From WLMZ01 sp037140375 (GTDB lineage: Bacteria; Actinomycetota; Acidimicrobiia; Acidimicrobiales; Ilumatobacteraceae), in assembly GCA_037140375.1 (NCBI GenBank), contig JBAXER010000107.1, positions 1 through 6,741 on the forward strand: a stretch of 6,741 bases of DNA. Direction: 5' to 3'. This document shows, in pieces, positions 1 to 4,748 of the stretch. The notes below the pieces were generated by a model. That model did no database searches, had not been told where the DNA came from, and saw only the letters and a program-made list of their open reading frames with translations. Numbering within the stretch: position 1 is the stretch's first letter; every line of letters starts with the position of its first letter. A program made the position numbers and the translations under genes.

Positions 1-1136
1 TCGGTGCGCAGCTCGGCGACCTCGAACGGCCTGATGCCGGCGAGGTCGAGCATGTCGGCGCTGCTGGCCAACAGTCGTGAGGCTTGGTCGTAATCGCCGC
101 GCTCGGCAGCATCGCGAGCCTGGCGCCGGGCCCGGGCGGCCTCGAGCACCAAGACCTCTTCGGTCACCGCTGGATCGGCGGCCGTGTCGAGATCGTTGGG
201 GTCGCCAGCGGTGACCACGATTGGCACCGTCACCGTGTGCAACTGAATCTGGCCAACGGTGGATGCCCAACGGATGGTGAGGGTGGCGACGTTGATAGGG
301 CCGTCGTTCGATGCTGGGCGCAAGTTGAACGCCGCAACAAGTCGACGAACTTCGCCACCGAAGGCGTCGCCGAGTGCGACCTGCATGCCGCCGTCGGGCA
401 TCGAGGTGATGGGGAACTCATTGAGTACGCCCGCTGCTGCCACTGCCGAAGTTGGAGCGATCTCGATTGACACGTTTTGGGCGACGACCGATGCAAGACC
501 CTGGAACTCGTCGGAAAACACCTGGGCCGCCTGGTCGGAGCCAGCGCACCAATAGTCGTTGCCCATACCTGCATCGGCGAGGGCCGCAAGCAGTTTCTCG
601 TCGTAGCCATCGTCGAAACCAATGCACGAGGTAGTGACGCCTTGCTTGCGGCCGCTGCTGATAAGAGGCACGAGTTCGTCGTGGCCGACGATGCCGGCAT
701 TGGCGTGGCCATCGGTGAGAATCACGATGCGGCGCAGAGCGTCGGGACGCTGCGCAGTGGCCAGCATCTCGAGACCCTTGAGCCAGCCTCCCGAAAGGTT
801 CGTTGAACCACCCGAACGAATAGCCCGCACAACGCGGCCAGCTGAGTCGGCGTCTTGGTGTGCAAGCGGCAGCACGAGTTGAACCGTGTCGTCGAACGCA
901 ACGACACCGATGCGGTCGTCGGCGCCGGCGAGGCGCAGCAACTGGGCGGTGGCTGCAGTGACCGCAGCAAGTGGGGCGCCGCCCATCGAGCCGGATCGAT
1001 CGAGCACGACCACTACATCGAGCGGTGCGCGCCCTACTGGGGCAGCGGGTGGTGCGGTGAGCTCGACGAGGACATTGACGACCTCGCCAACGCGGACGGC
1101 GACGATGGTGCGATCAAACTTGATTGATGGGATCAC
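1..1136 (-). CDS. VWA (von Willebrand factor A) domain protein, C-terminus beyond the left edge
   Basis: The visible 378 residues hold a complete VWA fold with an intact metal-ion-dependent adhesion site (MIDAS): D46-R-S-G-S50 after a hydrophobic strand, a threonine in S111-T-N-L-S115, and D142 in L-T-D-G. Such domains bind partner proteins through a divalent cation and often act as scaffolds or regulators of enzyme complexes. Residues 1-40 look like a beta-rich lead-in. No signal peptide or membrane segment is visible, so a cytoplasmic location is likely. After about residue 325 comes a charged Ala/Arg-rich helical stretch (ARARRQARDAAERGDYDQA) of the kind that follows the VWA domain in bacterial VWA proteins. 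The GTG start at 1136 is chosen because AAGGAG lies 6 nt upstream; the next Met (residue 51) would cut away the MIDAS. The gene diverges from the deacetylase gene and carries the shared promoter element. The family is certain; the partner is unknown. Confidence 0.93.
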   Translation of the reverse strand, partial: MIPSIKFDRTIVAVRVGEVVNVLVELTAPPAAPVGRAPLDVVVVLDRSGSMGGAPLAAVTAATAQLLRLAGADDRIGVVAFDDTVQLVLPLAHQDADSAGRVVRAIRSGGSTNLSGGWLKGLEMLATAQRPDALRRIVILTDGHANAGIVGHDELVPLISSGRKQGVTTSCIGFDDGYDEKLLAALADAGMGNDYWCAGSDQAAQVFSDEFQGLASVVAQNVSIEIAPTSAVAAAGVLNEFPITSMPDGGMQVALGDAFGGEVRRLVAAFNLRPASNDGPINVATLTIRWASTVGQIQLHTVTVPIVVTAGDPNDLDTAADPAVTEEVLVLEAARARRQARDAAERGDYDQASRLLASSADMLDLAGIRPFEVAELRT

Positions 1137-1142
1137 GGTGAA

Positions 1143-1148
1143 CTCCTT
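1143..1148 (-). promoter_or_regulatory. Shine-Dalgarno site of the VWA gene
   Basis: AAGGAG on the minus strand lies 6 nt before the GTG at 1136 and decides that start. It is the clearest ribosome binding site in the window. The other genes carrying the shared promoter element have no comparable, correctly spaced site. Confidence 0.85.
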
Positions 1149-1185
1149 CAGTTCTACAGGGCTCAAGCGCCTTGTAGTGATGTGT

Positions 1186-1211
1186 ACGCACGGAGGCGGT
1201 TGGCGCGTGAC
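1186..1211 (-). promoter_or_regulatory. Shared bipartite promoter/operator element, VWA copy
   Basis: On the minus strand this reads GTCACGCG, 13 bp, TGCGT, followed by ACA. That gives a CACGCG / 17 bp / TACACA promoter layout, or equally an ACGC-N15-GCGT inverted repeat. It ends 49 nt before the GTG start, so a transcript starting just downstream would carry a leader of about 35-40 nt containing the AAGGAG. It is one of four copies with identical core and spacing in the window. Confidence 0.75.
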
Positions 1212-1234
1212 GTCGAAGCGCAGCAACGAGTGAG

Positions 1235-1260
1235 ATCACGCGTCGCCTTATGCGATGCGT
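1235..1260 (+). promoter_or_regulatory. Shared bipartite promoter/operator element, deacetylase copy
   Basis: ATCACGCG, 13 bp, TGCGT, continuing as TATAGA at 1260-1265, the most -10-like hexamer of the four copies. It ends 10 nt before the ATG at 1271. It faces away from the VWA copy (1186-1211), and the two TCACGCG halves form the inner ends of a symmetric divergent control region. The core and the 13-bp spacing are identical to the other three copies. Confidence 0.72.
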
Positions 1261-1270
1261 ATAGAAGGCC

Positions 1271-2176
1271 ATGACGACAAACATCTATTTCAGCCCCACC
1301 TATAACGACACGACGGTTGCCTTCGACACCTTTCGCAAAGCTCTCGAAATTGCTGCCAGCTTGGCCAGCAACCCGATCGATGGGGTCGCGCTGGTCGAGC
1401 CCCGCCCGGTCACTCAGGCCGAACTCGAGCGCATCCACGATCTCGGGTACGTGCAGGCCGTGCTCACGGGTGAGCCGTACCGTCTCGCCAAATCTCAGGG
1501 TCTTGGTTGGGACGAGGGCCTCGCCCGGGCAGTGAGTTCGTCAAGTGGCGGGGTGCGTGACGCGGCTCTGCAGGCGATGAGCTGTGGAGGCATCGCTGGT
1601 TCGCTGTCGAGCGGCTTGCACCATGCGCGTCGAGCCGAGGGGGCCGGATATTGCACGGTGAACGGTCTTGTCATCGCTGCTCGGGCGGCGCTTGATGCCG
1701 GGGCCAAGCGCGTGCTCATTCTTGATCTCGACGCTCACTGCGGCGGCGGAACCGCCGAATTGATCGAAGGCATTGAGGGCCTAGAACAGGTCGACGTCTC
1801 GGTCAACCACTACGACAACTACAGCTCGACGCCTCAGTCGCGGCTTGCGTTCGCACACGGTGACAACTATCTCGACGTGATTGAGTCCGAGCTTGCTCGT
1901 ATTGCCGATCCAGCGGGCATCGATCTGATCCTCTATAACGCCGGAATGGATCCTCACGAGGATGCAGGCGGTGCCGCGGGCATCGATACCGACATGCTGC
2001 GCCGCCGAGAAGAGATGGTGTTTGCCTGGGCCCATGCTCACGGTTTGCCGTTGGCGTGGGTGCTCGCTGGCGGGTACCTCGCCGGGGTTGATATGGACGG
2101 CTTGGTCGATCTGCACCGGCTCACGATTGATGCAGCGGCGAAGTATTCAGCGATGCGCGGCCTTGTTGAGAGCTGA
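1271..2176 (+). CDS. Histone-deacetylase-family hydrolase (class IV-like, Zn-dependent)
   Basis: This 301-residue protein has the whole arginase/deacetylase-fold active site. The tandem histidines H117-H118 (G-L-H-H-A) form the charge relay. The motif L-D152-L-D154-A-H156 supplies Zn ligands D154 and H156. D227 in Y-N-A-G-M-D is the third ligand, and Y269 in A-G-G-Y is the transition-state tyrosine. The D-L-D-A-H wording resembles class IV (HDAC11-type) enzymes. Family members remove acyl groups from lysines, polyamines or small molecules; the substrate here cannot be read from sequence. The family's usual N-G/C-N-D motif is altered to C-T-V-N-G (residues 128-132). ATG 1271 is the first possible start, since an upstream in-frame ATG at 1250 hits TAG at 1262. 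AGAAGG ends only 2 nt before the ATG, too close for normal use, so the mRNA may be leaderless. The gene diverges from VWA and is followed by the phosphatase after 82 bp. Confidence 0.93.
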   Translation: MTTNIYFSPTYNDTTVAFDTFRKALEIAASLASNPIDGVALVEPRPVTQAELERIHDLGYVQAVLTGEPYRLAKSQGLGWDEGLARAVSSSSGGVRDAALQAMSCGGIAGSLSSGLHHARRAEGAGYCTVNGLVIAARAALDAGAKRVLILDLDAHCGGGTAELIEGIEGLEQVDVSVNHYDNYSSTPQSRLAFAHGDNYLDVIESELARIADPAGIDLILYNAGMDPHEDAGGAAGIDTDMLRRREEMVFAWAHAHGLPLAWVLAGGYLAGVDMDGLVDLHRLTIDAAAKYSAMRGLVES

Positions 2177-2223
2177 CCGGTGCGGGTCGTTCTGGCCGGT
2201 TGAGCAGGTTGGGCCGCTGCGAT

Positions 2224-2249
2224 GTCACGCGGCGGCCCCCTTCGTGCGT
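2224..2249 (+). promoter_or_regulatory. Shared bipartite promoter/operator element, phosphatase copy
   Basis: GTCACGCG, 13 bp, TGCGT, continuing as TAAGCA at 2249-2254. It ends 9 nt before the ATG at 2259. Its presence between the deacetylase and phosphatase genes implies that the phosphatase has its own promoter and does not rely only on read-through. No Shine-Dalgarno sequence fits in the remaining space. Confidence 0.78.
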
Positions 2250-2258
2250 AAGCAATGT

Positions 2259-2894
2259 ATGAACAACTCACCTGCTTTCAGCCACACCCCTTCAAAGTCT
2301 CCATCCGATCCAGCTGCTTGGTGGCGGCGCACATGTTGGGTCGCCGATACCCGCATTGCGCTCTCGGGCGATTTGCCCGCCGGCCCCGCAGCGCCCGCCC
2401 ACCTTGCCGGATGGGTCGCAGACGGCGTCACCCAGATCATCGATGTGCGTAGCGAATGGGACGATCAGTCCCTCGTCGCCGGCCTGCAGCCGCAGCTCGA
2501 CTACTGCTGGGCAGGAGCCGATGACGACGGCGGTGCTCAGCCCGACGAATGGTTCAATTCGGGCGTCGACGCTGCACTTGCTGCGCTTGCCGACCCCGAG
2601 GCGGGGCTCATGGTGCACTGCCACATGGGCGTCAACCGCGGTCCGAGCATGGGCTTCGCAATCATGCTCGCCACCGGTTGGATGCCAGTGGATGCGCTCA
2701 AGGCAATCGTTGCGGCACGGCCCATCGCAGCGGTTCTCTACGCAGAGAACGCCCTGTCGTGGTGGCACCGCCGCAACAACGTGCCAGAGGCTCTCGCAAT
2801 GAGCCAGCGCAACGCCGTGCGGGCGTGGCTTGCTCACAAGCAGGTCGACGTGAGCTGGGTCATCAGCCGTATCCGTCTTGCCGAAGCGGCATGA
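2259..2894 (+). CDS. Dual-specificity-phosphatase-fold protein with variant P-loop
   Basis: This 211-residue protein carries a Cys-based phosphatase signature, V-H-C121-H-M-G-V-N-R127-G-P-S, where C121 is the predicted nucleophile and R127 binds phosphate. The preceding strand G-V-T-Q-I-I-D-V-R (56-64) and the acidic run D88-D90, a candidate general acid about 30 residues before the Cys, match the rhodanese/phosphatase superfamily layout. Asn126 stands where most such enzymes have Ser/Thr. Family substrates include phosphoproteins, RNA 5' ends and nucleotide-sugar phosphates; which applies here is open. The frame is open back to 1962, but that part overlaps the deacetylase gene in another frame. 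ATG 2259 sits directly behind the shared promoter element, has no Shine-Dalgarno sequence and is probably leaderless. A second, out-of-frame ATG lies at 2255. The EEP gene follows after 39 bp, probably in the same transcript. Confidence 0.9.
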   Translation: MNNSPAFSHTPSKSPSDPAAWWRRTCWVADTRIALSGDLPAGPAAPAHLAGWVADGVTQIIDVRSEWDDQSLVAGLQPQLDYCWAGADDDGGAQPDEWFNSGVDAALAALADPEAGLMVHCHMGVNRGPSMGFAIMLATGWMPVDALKAIVAARPIAAVLYAENALSWWHRRNNVPEALAMSQRNAVRAWLAHKQVDVSWVISRIRLAEAA

Positions 2895-2933
2895 TCGTCG
2901 AGCCGGTATCCAGCCGAAAGCTACGGTGACCGC

Positions 2934-3728
2934 ATGGTCCTTCGGCTCGCAACGTGGAACACCAAACAAGGTGTAGCACCACGAAAGAAGACCCCTCAGT
3001 TGTGGGAATGGTTGCACAGCCGCGTCGATCCCGACGTGGCTGTGCTCACCGAGGCGAAGATCCCTAAAGGGTTCTCGCCAACTGGTTGGCAGACCGTCTA
3101 TCGCCCAGGTGGTATCGGACCGAGGCGGCAATGGGGCACGATCCATGCGTCGCGCGGCCCCCAACTCGTCGAGGTCTCCTCGGTACAGGTTGGTGGCCGT
3201 GCCGTCGCTCTTGAGTTCGAATGGCCGGCGGCAGTTGTGGTGACCGATGTGATTCGAGATCGGCAGCGGTGGGCCACCTTGGTCGGCATCTACGGCATCA
3301 CGCTCAATCGGCACGGCGAAAGTTGTGGGCATGGGCGCTACTCGGTGCCGCTGCTCCTCAAACAGCTGGCGCCCCTGTTCGAGTCAGACCGCGCCGATCG
3401 AATCATCGTTGCTGGCGACTTCAACATGTGGCCGTGCGATGTGCCGCGTGAATTCAACACGCTTGGCCTGGTCGACCTGATCGCCGACACAGCTCATACG
3501 CGCCCCGCGTTGGCAAATTGTTCAGGGTGCGACCTTGGCCATGGGTGCGGACACTTATGGACGCATCGCAACGGCACCAGCCCCAATGCAGCCGTCCAGC
3601 AAATCGACTACATCTTCGCCACCGCCGAGCTGCGCTCTGAGGTCAGCAGGGTGTACGGCGGCGTCGGCGATTTTCCTGAGGCGTGGGACGTGAGCGATCA
3701 CGCCCCAGTGGTAGCCGAGTTTTTCTAA
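2934..3728 (+). CDS. Endonuclease/exonuclease/phosphatase (EEP) family protein
   Basis: This 264-residue protein has the full set of EEP (DNase I-like) motifs in order: L-A-T-W-N9 for metal binding, T-E40-A for the metal-ligand Glu, G161-D-F-N164, I-D225-Y-I-F and S254-D-H256-A-P-V. These enzymes use Mg2+ to cleave phosphodiester or phosphomonoester bonds in nucleic acids, nucleotides or inositol phosphates. The length suits a stand-alone catalytic domain; no signal peptide is seen, so it is likely cytoplasmic. An unusual Cys/His-rich stretch (C196-x2-C199-x3-H203-x-C205-x-H207) comes before the W-T-H segment. The gene starts 39 bp after the phosphatase stop and has no copy of the shared promoter element, so co-transcription with the phosphatase is the simplest reading. 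The Shine-Dalgarno region is weak, but no better in-frame start was found. Substrate unknown. Confidence 0.92.
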   Translation: MVLRLATWNTKQGVAPRKKTPQLWEWLHSRVDPDVAVLTEAKIPKGFSPTGWQTVYRPGGIGPRRQWGTIHASRGPQLVEVSSVQVGGRAVALEFEWPAAVVVTDVIRDRQRWATLVGIYGITLNRHGESCGHGRYSVPLLLKQLAPLFESDRADRIIVAGDFNMWPCDVPREFNTLGLVDLIADTAHTRPALANCSGCDLGHGCGHLWTHRNGTSPNAAVQQIDYIFATAELRSEVSRVYGGVGDFPEAWDVSDHAPVVAEFF

Positions 3729-3761
3729 CGTTCGAATTGATTGGAGGTCTGCATCACTCAC

Positions 3762-3787
3762 GTCACGCGCAGAGCCACATCGTGCGT
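3762..3787 (+). promoter_or_regulatory. Shared bipartite promoter/operator element, ARPP-1 copy
   Basis: GTCACGCG, 13 bp, TGCGT, continuing as TTAGTA at 3787-3792. It ends 9 nt before the ATG at 3797, exactly as at the phosphatase gene. Similarity with that copy extends through the start codon into the coding sequence. The 68-bp gap after the EEP gene holds nothing else that I recognise. Confidence 0.78.
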
Positions 3788-3796
3788 TAGTAATGC

Positions 3797-4720
3797 ATGA
3801 GCAGCATCGCACCTTCCTTCCCCTTCGTCAGCCTCGACCACATCGCTATCGGGCGGCCCATCACCCGTTGCGGCGTGAGCCTGTTTCCCATCTACACACA
3901 CGTGGTGCCCCGCGACTACCGCACGGGCCCTGGGTCTGGAGTGCTGATCTCCGAGCAAGCCTCGGCAGAGGTTCCCACTCTCGTTGCGCACAACCCAACG
4001 AACCAGCCGGTGCTGCTTGTGGCTGGTGAGACCGTGATCGGCGGTCGCCAGAATCGAGTGCTGAATGTCAGCGTCGTTGTGCCAGCGAACAGCGAAGTGC
4101 TCGTACCGGTGTCTTGCGTTGAGCAAGGTCGTTGGAACGAGGGCAGCTTCTTTGAAAGCGGTAGATCGTTTGCTCCCCGGCGTGTTCGTCGTGCCAAGGT
4201 GGCCACGGTGGGCGAGAACGTTCGGGTCAGTGGCGTCAAGTTCGCCGATCAGGGTCTGGTGTGGGACATGGTTGGATCAGAGCTCAATCGTGTCCACGCC
4301 GTCAGCGCGAGCGGAGCCCTAAACGCAGTAGAGGCTCATCTCGATGGTGACCGTGCTCTTGCCGAGGCTCTCGCCGAACTCCAGAAATACGGGCCGCTGC
4401 AAGGTCAGTGTGGCGTGATCGTTGCGCACGGCTCACGCATTGTGAGCGTTGAGTTGTTCGCCGCTCCAGCGATGCTGCGGGCGCATTGGGGCGCACTCAT
4501 TCGAGGCATCCTCGCCGACGCCCCTCAAGGCGTGGTCGGTAGGCCATCTGCAAGCCAAGCGCTGCGTTTCATGCACCGTCTGGCTACCAGCACGCCGGTG
4601 GTTACTGATGGCGTTGGCCTCGGCCAAGAGCATCACGTACGCACGCCCCGCATGGTTGCTCAGGTTCTCGTTGTCGACGAAGCAATCGTTCATGCTTCTG
4701 CCTTTGCTCTCGCTGCCTGA
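3797..4720 (+). CDS. ARPP-1 / DUF6569-like protein
   Basis: This 307-residue protein matches my recollection of the ARPP-1 (DUF6569) family, named for association with ADP-ribosylglycohydrolases (ARG) and rhodanese/phosphatase-superfamily proteins. The diagnostic block spans residues 65-113: H-N66 before N-Q-P-V-L-L-V, then G77-E78, G-G-R-Q85-N86-R87, and P-V-S-C107-V-E109-Q-G-R112-W113. The first half is rich in predicted beta strands. The second half (about 180-300) is more helical and contains a C-G-V-I-V-A-H-G segment and a V-V-T-D-G segment. No signal peptide or membrane segment is seen. The biochemical function of the family is, to my knowledge, not established. The neighbouring phosphatase fits the association the name records, but no ADP-ribosylglycohydrolase lies in this window. 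ATG 3797 directly follows the shared promoter element with no Shine-Dalgarno sequence. The gene ends 28 bp from the convergent nuclease gene. The assignment rests on motif memory, not a search. Confidence 0.83.
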   Translation: MSSIAPSFPFVSLDHIAIGRPITRCGVSLFPIYTHVVPRDYRTGPGSGVLISEQASAEVPTLVAHNPTNQPVLLVAGETVIGGRQNRVLNVSVVVPANSEVLVPVSCVEQGRWNEGSFFESGRSFAPRRVRRAKVATVGENVRVSGVKFADQGLVWDMVGSELNRVHAVSASGALNAVEAHLDGDRALAEALAELQKYGPLQGQCGVIVAHGSRIVSVELFAAPAMLRAHWGALIRGILADAPQGVVGRPSASQALRFMHRLATSTPVVTDGVGLGQEHHVRTPRMVAQVLVVDEAIVHASAFALAA

Positions 4721-4748
4721 GCCGTAGCCAGGACACGGCACGGCGGCC

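Noticed and set aside
1962..2258. 99-residue N-terminal extension of the phosphatase frame
   Set aside because: It overlaps the deacetylase gene in another frame, has no domain, and would ignore the promoter element that sits directly before ATG 2259.
2292..3332. 346-codon open frame on the minus strand
   Set aside because: It lies opposite the phosphatase and EEP genes, both of which have complete catalytic motifs. Its translation shows no recognisable domain and it crosses the gap between two real genes, so it is an open frame produced by high GC.
3728..3737. CGTTCGAA-like sequence as a LexA box
   Set aside because: The actinobacterial SOS box requires two half-sites, GAAC and GTTC, four bases apart. 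Only a short TTCGAA palindrome is present.
4721..4739. Possible terminator hairpin between the convergent genes (GCCGT, 9-nt loop, ACGGC)
   Set aside because: The stem is only 5 bp with no U-tract on either strand, too weak to call.
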